This document shows, piece by piece, positions 16,913-26,053 of a stretch of 64,000 nt of DNA (positions within the stretch are counted from its first letter, which is position 1; each line of letters begins with the position of its first letter). The position numbers and the translations under genes are program-made. Below the pieces are notes generated by a model. It was given only the letters and a program-made list of their open reading frames with translations, had not been told where the DNA came from and ran no database searches. The DNA is from CAZTPJ01 sp964614515 (GTDB lineage: Bacteria > Planctomycetota > Phycisphaerae > Phycisphaerales > UBA1924): NCBI GenBank assembly GCA_964614515.1, contig CAZTPJ010000010.1, positions 3,493 through 67,492 of the forward strand. Reading direction: 5' to 3'.

Positions 16913-18331
16913 TCACGCCACGGCATCCAGCCGCAACGTCACCACTGATGAGTCAAGGCTCGCCTCCGCGCGCCAGATTCCTCGCGGCGCTCCGGCCGCA
17001 ATCAGATCAACGGGATCCCAGGCCTCCGACCGATCCCCGCGCTTCGCCGATCCATCGGCATGTCGCGCTTCCCCGCGCGATCCCCGCTTCTCCGAAGCGG
17101 ACTCCTCCGGCGTACCCCGCTTCTCCGAAGCGGCATCTTCCTGCGGTCCCCGCTTCTCCGAAGCGGCCTCGCTTGGTGTACCACGCTTCTCCGAAGCGTG
17201 TTCCAACCCCTGTCGCCTCTCCGAGGCGCTCTCATCCCCCCCCCTTTCGGATCCTGGTTCCCTTCCGGCCTGCGACGCCGAAGGTTCTGGGGAACCTCTC
17301 ACCGGATCGTGCATGGCCGTCCCTGGCCTCTGCGCGACCTCGAGTCGATCCACCGAGAGTCCGCGCGCTTCGAGCGCGGACTTCAGTGACCCGACACCCT
17401 CAGTCAGCAAGCGGCGTGCCGATTCCGACGACGCCTCAATCTTCGCCCGCACAATCCCATCACGCATCTCCACACGCACATGCACCGTGCCAAGCGACTC
17501 AGGCGTCAATCGCAGCGTGACATGCCCCCCACCACGCGTCAAGAGGCCAGCCATTCCTCGATTCACCTGCCGTGCCACGGCCTCGGCATCAGACTGCCCA
17601 TGCGATGAACGCGCAGGCGATGATGATGTTCGCCACACGCTCGATTCCACGCGCGACGGCGCGGAAACCGCGCCCACACGCGCGGCCGATGCGCCCCCCG
17701 GCGCCATGATGCGCATGCCCGCTTCACCCCGCGCAGGCGTGGAAGCGGTCGCGCTTTGCGCTGACGCGCCGGCCGTCGCGCCCGCGGCCGTATTGACGGG
17801 TGAATGGCCCGATTCAACGCTTGATGACGCGACATGCGATGGCGCTGTGGCGTGTGCGGGTCCACGGGTCGCTGATGTGCCCGTTGGCGACTGTGACTCA
17901 GCGCGCACTTGCCCGCGTGGCGGCGTGTCGATGGCCGCACGGCCAGTGTCCGTCCGAGGCTCAGCGCTGCGTTCGTTTCGCCCAGCGCCATCACCGCGCA
18001 CTCGTTCCGCACCCGGTTCACGCGACTCGGTCGGACCTGGTTCGCCCCGAGTGGCCATCTCCTCCACGGCCAGATCGGTCAGACCCTTTATCCCGGACTG
18101 CCGCTGACCCGCGATCGCTCGCCACTCGCGAGGTTCAATCCCCTGGTTCGATCCACCGACCAGTCCAAGCACGACGCCTTGCGCCACGCCGGGACGTGCG
18201 GCCGCACGCATCGCCACATGCATACCCAGATGTTGCTCAAAGTCCGCATCAACGTTGTCGGAGTGCGGGCGCGAATCCTGCGCTGGGTTTGGTGTTCGTT
18301 GCGCGATGCCTTCAACCCGAGCCACGCTCAT
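16913..18331 (-). CDS. fliK: Flagellar hook-length control protein FliK
   Basis: Secreted molecular ruler that sets hook length and triggers the FlhB switch. Most of the 472 residues are disordered, rich in Ala, Arg, Ser and Glu. The conserved C-terminal core is HVTLRLTPESLGTVHVRVEM with RAKIEASSESARRLLTEGVG and LEARGLSVDRLEV (about residues 270-335). After this core the protein carries a charged tail with four 11-residue SEKRG-type repeats, encoded by a 33-bp minisatellite. The ATG at 18331 overlaps the stop of the MotE-like gene. Repeat-number change would change protein length. Confidence 0.88.
   Translation of the reverse strand: MSVARVEGIAQRTPNPAQDSRPHSDNVDADFEQHLGMHVAMRAAARPGVAQGVVLGLVGGSNQGIEPREWRAIAGQRQSGIKGLTDLAVEEMATRGEPGPTESREPGAERVRGDGAGRNERSAEPRTDTGRAAIDTPPRGQVRAESQSPTGTSATRGPAHATAPSHVASSSVESGHSPVNTAAGATAGASAQSATASTPARGEAGMRIMAPGGASAARVGAVSAPSRVESSVWRTSSSPARSSHGQSDAEAVARQVNRGMAGLLTRGGGHVTLRLTPESLGTVHVRVEMRDGIVRAKIEASSESARRLLTEGVGSLKSALEARGLSVDRLEVAQRPGTAMHDPVRGSPEPSASQAGREPGSERGGDESASERRQGLEHASEKRGTPSEAASEKRGPQEDAASEKRGTPEESASEKRGSRGEARHADGSAKRGDRSEAWDPVDLIAAGAPRGIWRAEASLDSSVVTLRLDAVA
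17082..17213. repeat. 33-bp minisatellite inside fliK (4 units)
   Basis: Four in-frame 33-bp units, each containing the palindrome CGCTTCTCCGAAGCG. They encode repeats of the form SEKRG plus six variable residues. The unit length is a multiple of three, so copy-number change keeps the frame. Confidence 0.9.
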
Positions 18332-19040
18332 TGCCAGCCTCCGCGGTTCTCGACGGCACGCCGAGGTTCCGTAGACGCTCAAGCAAATCGGCTGCCAACG
18401 CCGCGTCGGACTTGATGAACTCCGACACGATTCGCGACCGCGTTCGTTCATCCATGGCGTCCAGATACGCGACGACGAGCGTGGTGCCATCGGGCTGATT
18501 CGCCGCCGCCGGAGCCGCCATCAGCCCGCGCATCGTCGCCGCCGCGTCCGCTGGACGAAGCGATTGATACGTCGCCAGCGCCTTCTTGAACTGCTCGCTG
18601 CCGCGCAGGTCGATCAGCCGCTGATTCTCCTGCGCTGCGGCCAGCACTTCCGCGGCGAACGCCGCGCGGTCCCGCTCCAGCGCCTCACGCTCGCGAGCGA
18701 GGAAGGCTTGCAGATCCTGCACTTCTCGCCGTAGACGCTCAAGACGCTGCTGATCCACTTCGGCTGTTTCGATCCGGAGATTCAGCAGGTCAGAGGCTGT
18801 CACGGGTTCGCGCTGGAGTTTCGCGGCCGTTTCCTCCGCTTTGCGACGTTCCTCTTCGGCTTTGGCCTCGGCTTCGAGTCGCGCGGTCTCGAGGGTGATC
18901 GGCTCGGTAAGCATCGCGCGGATCTTTGCGACGCGCCCCGCGTCGAGGCGATCCGACGTCACAAGCCACCCGAAAGCCGCGACGATCACCAGCAGATTCG
19001 CCATCGCCATCACGCACAGCACCGTCCAGAGCAGTTTCAT
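18312..19040 (-). CDS. MotE/YlxF-like flagellar locus protein
   Basis: The 242-residue protein has one N-terminal membrane helix (about residues 5-27), a long charged coiled coil (about 50-150), and a C-terminal helical part (FKKALATYQSLRPADAAATM, LDAMDERTRSRIVSEFI) resembling the MgtE-N-like domain of MotE. Its place between fliJ and fliK is that of ylxF in Bacillus. MotE-type proteins are thought to chaperone or stabilise motility proteins. The assignment rests on layout and synteny. Confidence 0.7.
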   Translation of the reverse strand: MKLLWTVLCVMAMANLLVIVAAFGWLVTSDRLDAGRVAKIRAMLTEPITLETARLEAEAKAEEERRKAEETAAKLQREPVTASDLLNLRIETAEVDQQRLERLRREVQDLQAFLAREREALERDRAAFAAEVLAAAQENQRLIDLRGSEQFKKALATYQSLRPADAAATMRGLMAAPAAANQPDGTTLVVAYLDAMDERTRSRIVSEFIKSDAALAADLLERLRNLGVPSRTAEAGNERGSG

Positions 19041-19510
19041 GCGTCAGCCTCCAGGCTGGCCGTGGCGGTTTGCGCCGCCTTGGCCGTCACCATGTCATCA
19101 ACGTGCATCGCTTCAGCGCGCGCCTGATCATGTCGCCATGCTTCTTTCGCGCGATCGCGCAGCAGTTCCATCGCCCGCCGCCGCATCGCCGCCTCCGCCA
19201 GTCTCACTCGCGCCTGTTCCTGCCGCGCCGCGATGCCCGACAGCGCCACCCCCTCACGCTCGATCCGCGCCGCGATGGCGATCGACGCCATCGACTGACG
19301 GCAGATCGCCTCCGCGCTGACGCCGCCAGCGGTGACAAGCCCACGCGCCGCCTCACGCTCCATCTGAAACAAGCGCTGCAGGCGAACGACTCGATCCTCA
19401 CACGCCAGACGTTCGCGCTGCACCGCCGCCATCGCGCCCTGCGCATCACGCTCCGCAAGTTCGCGCTGGCGAAGCACCGCCGCGAGCCTGAACACAAACT
19501 TCGCCATCAC
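19037..19510 (-). CDS. fliJ: Flagellar export chaperone/coiled-coil protein FliJ
   Basis: FliJ is the central stalk of the export ATPase complex. The 157-residue protein is almost entirely coiled coil and starts with the family-like KFVFRLAAVLRQRELAERDA. It overlaps fliI at its start and the MotE-like gene at its end by four bases each, so the three are coupled. Sequence identity in this family is low; position and coiled-coil pattern give the assignment. Confidence 0.85.
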   Translation of the reverse strand: MMAKFVFRLAAVLRQRELAERDAQGAMAAVQRERLACEDRVVRLQRLFQMEREAARGLVTAGGVSAEAICRQSMASIAIAARIEREGVALSGIAARQEQARVRLAEAAMRRRAMELLRDRAKEAWRHDQARAEAMHVDDMVTAKAAQTATASLEADA

Positions 19511-20886
19511 GCGACCTTCCTCTCGCGCTTTCGCGCCAGCAGCGCTTCGCCGGCTTCGAACGCGAGTTTCACAAGCGAGTCGCGAGCCGGGGCAAAGGCC
19601 ACGGCCTCGTCGGCACGCTGCGTCAACAGTTCATCAATGCGCGGCTGAAACTCGATCGCCACGTCGCTCTCCGCGCTGGCGCCCCGCGCATACGCCCCGA
19701 TCTGCACGAGTTCCTCAACGCTTCGATATGCGGCCATCAGCCGCACGACCTGTCGTCGTGCCTCGGTATGCGCCGCATCCGACACGGCATCGGCCACGCG
19801 CGAAATCGAATCCAGCACGTCGATCGCCGGATAGTGCGCCCGATGTGCCAGTTTGCGTGAGAGCATCACGTGGCCATCGAGAATCCCGCGCACGGCATCC
19901 GCCACCGGCTCGGTCATGTCGTCGCCCTCGACGAGGATCGTGTACAGACCCGTGATGGATCCGCCGCGAGGCCCACCATCGCGATCCGCAACCGCGCCGG
20001 CACGTTCAAGCAACTGCGACAAGCCCGCGAACACGCTCGGCGTGTATCCGCGCGTCGCGGGTGGCTCCCCAAGGGACAATCCAATCAGACGCAGCGCCTG
20101 CGCAAAGCGCGTCGCGGAGTCCATCATCAACAGCACATCCGCGCCCTGATCCCGAAAGTGTTCCGCGGCCGCACACGCCGACAACGCCGCCCGTACACGC
20201 ATCAACGGCGACTCATCGCCCGTTGACACAACGACGATGGATCGCTTGAGGCCCTCGTCGCCGAGGCAATGCTCAATGAACTCGCCAACCTCGCGTCCGC
20301 GTTCGCCGACGAGCGCGATCACGTTGATATCCGCGGAAGATCGCCGCGCGATCTGCCCGAGCAGCGTGGACTTCCCCACGCCCGGCCCGGCGAAGATGCC
20401 CACGCGCTGACCCTTGCCCACGGGCATCATCAGGTCAATCGCGCGAACGCCCGTGCGCATCGGTTCGATGATCGGACGCCGCGTGAGCGATGCGATCGGC
20501 GCGGCGTGGAGCGGCGCCTCCACCGCCCCATCGATTCGCCCCTTGCCATCGATCGCCCGCCCAAGTCCATCCACGCATCGACCCAGCAGCGCCGCGCCCG
20601 CCAATGCCGTCTGCGCCACGCGCTCACCGATCACCGCATCGCCCGCGCAGATGCCCACGCTCTGGCCCAACAGCATCACCACCGCCTGTGCACCGCTGAA
20701 CCCGATGATCTCGCCCTCGCTCATGCGCGGCGAACCACCAGGCGCGGAGCGAATCACCACGCGCGTCCCCACCGGCAGCGGCATGTCCTCCACCGCCACG
20801 ATCAACCCGCGCACGCCGCACACCACACCCGTCACCCGCATCGGCTGCACACGCTCAATCGCTTCGATGGCCGTCGTCAGCGCCAT
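19507..20886 (-). CDS. fliI: Flagellum-specific ATPase FliI
   Basis: ATPase energising flagellar protein export, homologous to F1-beta. The 459-residue protein has Walker A AGPGVGKST at residues 166-174, Walker B VLLMMD at 251-256, and family motifs LVGERGREVGEF and GEPPATRGYTPSVFAGLSQL. The C-terminal part GAYARGASAESDVAI is also conserved. Length is normal. It shares its first bases with the fliH stop and overlaps fliJ. Confidence 0.97.
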   Translation of the reverse strand: MALTTAIEAIERVQPMRVTGVVCGVRGLIVAVEDMPLPVGTRVVIRSAPGGSPRMSEGEIIGFSGAQAVVMLLGQSVGICAGDAVIGERVAQTALAGAALLGRCVDGLGRAIDGKGRIDGAVEAPLHAAPIASLTRRPIIEPMRTGVRAIDLMMPVGKGQRVGIFAGPGVGKSTLLGQIARRSSADINVIALVGERGREVGEFIEHCLGDEGLKRSIVVVSTGDESPLMRVRAALSACAAAEHFRDQGADVLLMMDSATRFAQALRLIGLSLGEPPATRGYTPSVFAGLSQLLERAGAVADRDGGPRGGSITGLYTILVEGDDMTEPVADAVRGILDGHVMLSRKLAHRAHYPAIDVLDSISRVADAVSDAAHTEARRQVVRLMAAYRSVEELVQIGAYARGASAESDVAIEFQPRIDELLTQRADEAVAFAPARDSLVKLAFEAGEALLARKRERKVA

Positions 20887-21677
20887 CAGGACCCCTCCGT
20901 GCGATGGCCATCATCCACGACATCGGGTGATTCGCTGCCCGTTGACTGACTCGACGGCGTGAGCGCGGCCGCGTGTCGCCCGTCGGGGAGCAGGGCTTCG
21001 ACGAGGCGGTCGAGTTGCGTGTCGATGGACGCATCGATCTCCCCCCCCCTGTCGCCGCGCACGACGCACGATCCGCGCGACAGCGACGCATCCAACACCA
21101 CCTCCGCGTGCTTCGCGTTGACCAGTCGCGACAAGAGCGAGGGGAGCGCCTCGCGCGCGGCCGGCTCATCGTCCGGATGCACCGCGATCGTCACGCGCGT
21201 TGGGCGACCGAGCATCGCGAGGGCCGCGGCCATCTGCCGCGACACCACGTCGGCGTCGAGTTCCACCGTGCGCTTCACGACCTTGCTGGCAATGGCCGCG
21301 GCCAGGCGCAGCACGTCGCGCAAGGCCCCTGCCATGAGCGACTCCCGCGCGGCCTCGTGCGCTTCGAGCGACCGCGTCCACGCCGCATCAAGTTCCGTCA
21401 GCCGCGCTCGATGCTCCTGCATCGCGGCGGCGGCGCCATCAGCACGGCCTCGCGTCAGCCCATCGGCGTATCCCGCGTCATATCCGGCCTTGCGGGCCTC
21501 TTCGGTGACGGCTTCGAGGATGCGCGTGCGTTCCGCCCGGGCCTCGGTGATGATCTGCTGCGCCTGGCGCTTCGCGTCCGCGCGAAGCGCTTCACCCTGC
21601 CGCGCGAGATCGCCAAGATCAAGCACGATCGCCTCGCGCGCCAACGCCCCGGCCTCGACATGACGGATCACCGGCAT
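20886..21677 (-). CDS. fliH: Flagellar assembly protein FliH
   Basis: FliH binds and regulates FliI as the peripheral stalk. The 263-residue protein has a coiled-coil N-terminal half, including alternating small residues (GYDAGYADGLTRGRADGAAA) like the GxxxG repeats of FliH, and a C-terminal V-ATPase-E-like domain (LAAAIASKVVKRTVELDADV). The order fliG-fliH-fliI supports the call. A nine-C run at 21041-21049 encodes two glycines in the late part. Confidence 0.9.
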   Translation of the reverse strand: MPVIRHVEAGALAREAIVLDLGDLARQGEALRADAKRQAQQIITEARAERTRILEAVTEEARKAGYDAGYADGLTRGRADGAAAAMQEHRARLTELDAAWTRSLEAHEAARESLMAGALRDVLRLAAAIASKVVKRTVELDADVVSRQMAAALAMLGRPTRVTIAVHPDDEPAAREALPSLLSRLVNAKHAEVVLDASLSRGSCVVRGDRGGEIDASIDTQLDRLVEALLPDGRHAAALTPSSQSTGSESPDVVDDGHRTEGS

Positions 21678-21757
21678 TCCCGCGTCACCCCTTCTTCAGG
21701 CCGCCCACGAATGTACCACCGACCCCGAATGGGCCACCCTCGCGGGCGGTGCTTCAC

Positions 21758-21784
21758 ACGCACAGGCCAGACGCCTGTGCCACC
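21758..21784. repeat. Dispersed palindromic repeat between fliG and fliH
   Basis: Contains GCACAGGCCAGACGCCTGTGC, an imperfect palindrome followed by CACCGATC. It belongs to the GTGGCACAGGCGTC-type family seen at 53732 and 58657. Confidence 0.65.
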
Positions 21785-21802
21785 GATCGTCCAGCACCCA
21801 CA

Positions 21803-22840
21803 TCACACCACGAGTTCCGATTCACCACGGCCCTGAATCACCACATCACCCGCCTCTTCAAGCCGACGCACGATGTCCACGATCCGCTGCTGCGCTGACT
21901 CGACATCGCTGATTCGCACCGGACCCATGTACTGCATGTCTTCCTTGATCAACGTGGCCGCACGCTCCGACATGTTTCCAAAAATCTTGTCCTGCAACTC
22001 CTTGCTCGCGGTCTTGAGCGCCATCGCGAGTTCGTCGTTGTCCACTTCCTTGAGCACGGCCTGAATGCCCTTGTCGTTGACCAGCATGATGTCTTCAAAG
22101 ACGAACATCAGCCTGCGAATCTGTTCGACGAGATCGGGGTCGTCCGCTTCGAGGCCTTCCATGATCGCCTTCTCCGTCGCGCGATCGGCGAGGTTGAGGA
22201 TCTCGGCCACCGTCGGCACGCCGCCGGCCTTCTCCATTGACTGCGTGAGCATGTTCGCCAGGCGGCTTTCGAGCCCGCGCTCGACTTCCTTGATGACCTC
22301 AGGGTTGGTCTGCTCCATGTTGGCGATGCGTTTGATGACTTCAATCTGCTTCTGCATGGGCAGGCCCACGAGAATCTCCGCCGCCTTGTGATGCGCAAGG
22401 TGACACACGATCAGCGCGATCGTCTGCGGATGCTCATCCTGGATGAACGTCAGCAGGTTCTCGCTCTCGGCCCGCTGTAGAAACGAGAACGGCGTCTTCT
22501 GCACCTGCGTCTGAATCTGCGCGAGTACGCGATCGGCCTGCTTGGGATCGAGCGATCCGCGCAGGATCTCCCGCGCATAGTCAAGGTTCCCCTCGTTGGC
22601 GTACTGACTCGCGACGGACAAGTTATAGAACTCCTCGACCACCGCGCCCTGAAGTTGCTGCGGCACGCGCCCCAGGCTCGCCAACTCGCGCGTGATCTCT
22701 TCGACCGATTCCGCGCCCAGATGTTTGAGCACGCCGCCGGCGCTCTCGGGTCCGATCGCCAGCAGCAGGATCGCCGCCTTGGTCTGGCCGTCGAGTTCGG
22801 CCGGATTCGTCGGAAGTCTTTCGTGGGGCTTACGAGGCAT
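21803..22840 (-). CDS. fliG: Flagellar motor switch protein FliG
   Basis: C-ring protein that couples the MS ring to the stators and generates torque. From the ATG at 22840 it has 345 residues, the usual length; AGAAGG lies upstream. An in-frame ATG at 22879 would overlap fliF and adds 13 residues. Visible motifs are AAILLLAIGPESAGGVLKHL (N domain), LTFIQDEHPQTIALIVCHL with EHPQ (middle domain), and the C-terminal torque helix (ALKTASKELQDKIFGNMSER). It is well conserved. Confidence 0.96.
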   Translation of the reverse strand: MPRKPHERLPTNPAELDGQTKAAILLLAIGPESAGGVLKHLGAESVEEITRELASLGRVPQQLQGAVVEEFYNLSVASQYANEGNLDYAREILRGSLDPKQADRVLAQIQTQVQKTPFSFLQRAESENLLTFIQDEHPQTIALIVCHLAHHKAAEILVGLPMQKQIEVIKRIANMEQTNPEVIKEVERGLESRLANMLTQSMEKAGGVPTVAEILNLADRATEKAIMEGLEADDPDLVEQIRRLMFVFEDIMLVNDKGIQAVLKEVDNDELAMALKTASKELQDKIFGNMSERAATLIKEDMQYMGPVRISDVESAQQRIVDIVRRLEEAGDVVIQGRGESELVV

Positions 22841-22857
22841 AAGTCTGGCCTTCTCGG

Positions 22858-24624
22858 TTACGATTCCTTGGTCAACCATCGTCCGACGAGTTTCGCTGCA
22901 TCGGCCGGGTTGGTCTGCACCATGTCGCCAACTTGTTCGAGCATCTTGCTGGCGCGAAGTTGTTCATCGTCGAGTTCGATGCCCGCCATCGGCGAGTCGC
23001 CCTCTTCCGCCTCTCCCACCAGGTTCGAGTTGGTCGCCAGCGTCGGCGGAATCCCCACGAGTTCTTCCGCCGTCGGCAGTTGCGTCCGCTTGCCCGCCTT
23101 GCGCACCATCATCAGCATCATCGCCAGCGCGACCACCGCCAGCGCGCCGAGCACCACCTTGTCAATCAACGATCCGCCCAGCCCACCGCCAAACGACAAC
23201 CCCCCCCCAAGCAACCCGGCCGCAGCGCCGTTCCCAAACGCCCCCGGACCTTCAACGGGGATCATCGAGACCTTGACCTCACCGCGAGCCTGCGATGTCT
23301 CGCCATCGGGCAGCGCACGCGACACCGTCAGATGCGGCGCGATGCTCTCTTCGATCGCCGCGCGCTCGCGCTCGAAACGCTGGTTGATTTCGTCGACGGT
23401 TGGTTCGGGCGGATCGCCGCCGCCCCCGGCCGCACGCGCCGCTTCCTTCCGCAGAATTCCGACGATGTAGTTCTCGGGAATGAGCACGGTTGCCGCGAGG
23501 TACGTCGGCATGCCGCGCGGGTCCACCACTTGTTCCACGCGTTTGCCGAATCGCGTTTCAAAGTCCGTTTCGGCTTCGTTCTGCGTGCTGCGCGTCCCGC
23601 CACTGCTGCCGCCGGTCATGATGTCTGATGTCACGTTGGATCGCAGCCCCGGCTCCGCCGCGCGAGTCTCGCGCGAATCCTCGGATTCACGCGTGCTGTC
23701 GCGCGATGGCAGCGACACCGTCCCCTCATCCTTCGCCAGATACCGCTCGGTCTGCACACTCTGCCGCGTGACATCCACCTGCGCCGTGACGGCCGCATAC
23801 GCACCGGGAATGTGCAGAATCAGACTCTCGATCTTTTTCTTGAGGTCAGCCTCAAAGGCGGCCTGATACTCGCGATACGTCATGGGTATCAGGTTGTCCG
23901 TGCTCGTCGCGCTGCGCTGCGTGCCGGTTGAGCCGTCGATGATGCGGACATTGGCGGCTTCCAGCCCCGCCCGCGAGCCGGCCACGAAGTTCGCGATCGC
24001 GTCAACCATCTTCTGGTCGAGCGGCGACCCATGCGTCGGCCACACCGTGACCGAGGCCGTGGGCTTGCGGCTTGGGCCGCCGATACCCACGGTTTCGGGC
24101 ACATCGATCAAGACGATGGCCTTGGAGATGCCGTCAAACTCGCGAAGCCACCGCGCCAGTTCGTTCTGCAGCGCGATGTTGCTCACCTGTCGCTGCTGAT
24201 CGCGAGATAGGGTCCACGGCTGATTCTCGACGAGATTGTGAAACAGGATCGTCTTGTCATCGGGCAGGCCACCCGCCTGGGCCATTTGCGCGAAGATCGC
24301 CGGATGTCGATCCGCGGGAACCATCACAGCGCCATCGCCTCCGATGCGATGCGGCGCGCCGCTGGTGCGCAGGAACTCAACCGCCCGCTGCTGCGCCTCG
24401 GCCGGCGCCCCGGGCAACAGTTCGCGCATCGCCGGCGAACCCGCGTACTGTGTCACCAGAAACAGCACCATTACCATGATGACCACAAGACAGCCCACGA
24501 GCAGCTTGTGCGTCACGGTCAACTGACCAAGATACTTGGCGATGTTCGCCTGGGCTTGCCGCAGCTGTTCCACCTGCGTGGCCTCCAAGGTCGCGCGGTC
24601 CCCGCGCTCGGCGATGCCCACCAT
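22858..24624 (-). CDS. fliF: Flagellar MS-ring protein FliF
   Basis: Forms the membrane MS ring, the first flagellar structure. The 588-residue protein has membrane helices at about residues 42-62 and 486-507, ring-building motifs between them (YRVNIA-type region seen as DRQRQVSNIALQNELARWLR), and a C-terminal acidic segment ending in a FliG-binding helix (DAAKLVGRWL). A nine-C run at 23200-23208 lies in a glycine-rich stretch before the second helix. It directly precedes fliG. Confidence 0.95.
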   Translation of the reverse strand: MVGIAERGDRATLEATQVEQLRQAQANIAKYLGQLTVTHKLLVGCLVVIMVMVLFLVTQYAGSPAMRELLPGAPAEAQQRAVEFLRTSGAPHRIGGDGAVMVPADRHPAIFAQMAQAGGLPDDKTILFHNLVENQPWTLSRDQQRQVSNIALQNELARWLREFDGISKAIVLIDVPETVGIGGPSRKPTASVTVWPTHGSPLDQKMVDAIANFVAGSRAGLEAANVRIIDGSTGTQRSATSTDNLIPMTYREYQAAFEADLKKKIESLILHIPGAYAAVTAQVDVTRQSVQTERYLAKDEGTVSLPSRDSTRESEDSRETRAAEPGLRSNVTSDIMTGGSSGGTRSTQNEAETDFETRFGKRVEQVVDPRGMPTYLAATVLIPENYIVGILRKEAARAAGGGGDPPEPTVDEINQRFERERAAIEESIAPHLTVSRALPDGETSQARGEVKVSMIPVEGPGAFGNGAAAGLLGGGLSFGGGLGGSLIDKVVLGALAVVALAMMLMMVRKAGKRTQLPTAEELVGIPPTLATNSNLVGEAEEGDSPMAGIELDDEQLRASKMLEQVGDMVQTNPADAAKLVGRWLTKES

Positions 24625-24764
24625 CGCCGCGACACTTGAACGGCTCTTTCAAGTCCCCTGCATGATTGATTCGGCCCGCACCAGACTCGACGGCGGCTCC
24701 TGCGCCAATATCACGCCGCCCTTGCGCTTCACGCGCACCGGACGACCCGTGCTTTCACGGAACC

Positions 24765-25073
24765 TCACGCACGCATCTGCTGAATCTCGTCATAGGCCTG
24801 AATAACTTTGTTCCGCACGGCCTGCAACATCTTGAACGCCGTGTCGGCCTTCTGCGTCGCCAGCAGCACGCCCTCAAGGTCCGTGCGCTTGCCCGTCTGA
24901 AGGTCTTCGACCGCTCGCGTGGCATCCTGCTCCAACGCGTTGACTTCCTTGAGGTTCTGCATCAGCAGATCACGAAACGCCGGCGCGCCGGGCTGCGGCT
25001 GCGGACTCGGCAGCGGCACGGCACGAGACGCGCCAGCCCCCTGCGATCCGATAAGTCCTACTGGGTCAGACAT
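24765..25073 (-). CDS. fliE: Flagellar hook-basal body protein FliE
   Basis: Joins the MS ring to the rod. The 102-residue protein has a Pro/Gly-rich start then FRDLLMQNLKEVNALEQDAT, LQTGKRTDLEGVLLATQKAD, and the conserved end FKMLQAVRNKVIQAYDEIQQM. The length matches the family. The 140 bases between fliE and fliF hold no recognisable gene. Confidence 0.95.
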   Translation of the reverse strand: MSDPVGLIGSQGAGASRAVPLPSPQPQPGAPAFRDLLMQNLKEVNALEQDATRAVEDLQTGKRTDLEGVLLATQKADTAFKMLQAVRNKVIQAYDEIQQMRA

Positions 25074-25131
25074 GATCCGTTCCCTTTACACGCTCGTGCG
25101 CCTGGCCGTCATGGCCCGCGGCACCACGCAC

Positions 25132-25560
25132 TTACGCAATCATCCGCAACGCCTGTGCCATCATGCTTTTGGTCGCCTCCGCGGCCACGATATTCGCCTC
25201 GTACGCCCTCTGGGCTTCCATCGCATTGATCTGTTCATACACCGGGTCGATATCCGGCACGAGCACATGATCCTTCATCGGCCCGTGCCGCTGCGCCAAA
25301 GGGTGGCCGGGCGAGTGCTGCCACTTCACGGCGTTCTGATCCACCATGATCTCCGAAACATGCACGCCGAGGCCTCGCCCGTGGCCCGCCTTGGCGGAAG
25401 AATCGCCAGGCGAGAACAGCACATGCCGACGCCGATACGGATCGGCTTCGCCCTGGCTGTTGAGCAGCACATCGCGGTTGGCGATGTTCGCGGAAATCGC
25501 CGTCATGCGAATCCGCTGCGCCACCAGGCCGCTGGTCGAGATGTCAAGTGCGCCGTACAT
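25132..25560 (-). CDS. flgC: Flagellar proximal rod protein FlgC
   Basis: Proximal rod subunit. The 142-residue protein begins with a rod signature (LDISTSGLVAQRIRMTAISA NIAN split by one residue) and ends with the conserved AQRAYEANIVAAEATKSMMA and QALRMI. The middle contains VDQNAVKWQHSPGHP-type loops. It follows flgB by a short gap and precedes fliE, the usual flgB-flgC-fliE order. Confidence 0.95.
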   Translation of the reverse strand: MYGALDISTSGLVAQRIRMTAISANIANRDVLLNSQGEADPYRRRHVLFSPGDSSAKAGHGRGLGVHVSEIMVDQNAVKWQHSPGHPLAQRHGPMKDHVLVPDIDPVYEQINAMEAQRAYEANIVAAEATKSMMAQALRMIA

Positions 25561-25586
25561 GGTGGTCTATTCTCGGTGTCGCTGGC

Positions 25587-26027
25587 TTACACACGTTCGC
25601 CGATGGCCGCATGCAGATGAGCCACGCGAGTCCGAATCAGTTCCGTTGCGATGCGATGCACGCTGGCGTTCTCCGCAAGATCCTGCATCGTTCGTTCGAG
25701 GTCGCGGTTGTTTCGATCGTGGAACAGCACGCTGTCGGCCGCGGTGGCCGGCTTGAGCGTGAACCCGCCTCGCCCGTCAGGCTCGATCTGTCGGCTCCGC
25801 GCCAGGCGCAACTCGCCCTGCTGCCCGCCCAGGCGCGAGCGTCGTTCATCAACGGCCTTGCCCAGAACCTGTTGAAACGTGGCCGGGGGGACATCGCGCG
25901 GAATGAACCCGGGCGTGCTCAGATTGGCGATGTTGTGCGCAAGAATGTCCCGTCGCTGACTCGCGAACATCAGCGTCGCCTCAAGCGACGGCAGGGATCC
26001 GGATGTCAGCACGCTCTTGATGAACAT
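25587..26027 (-). CDS. flgB: Flagellar proximal rod protein FlgB
   Basis: Proximal rod subunit of 146 residues. The ATG at 26027 gives the family-typical N-terminus (LEATLMFASQRRDILAHNIA, NLSTPGFIPRDV) and a C-terminus with NDLERTMQDLA-type helix (NRDLERTMQDLAENA) and IATELIRTRV. The open frame extends much further upstream but that part runs antisense through the regulator gene frame. It starts 26 bases after the sigma-54 activator gene. Confidence 0.95.
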   Translation of the reverse strand: MFIKSVLTSGSLPSLEATLMFASQRRDILAHNIANLSTPGFIPRDVPPATFQQVLGKAVDERRSRLGGQQGELRLARSRQIEPDGRGGFTLKPATAADSVLFHDRNNRDLERTMQDLAENASVHRIATELIRTRVAHLHAAIGERV

Positions 26028-26053
26028 CGCCACTCGCCTCGCAAACGGCGCGC

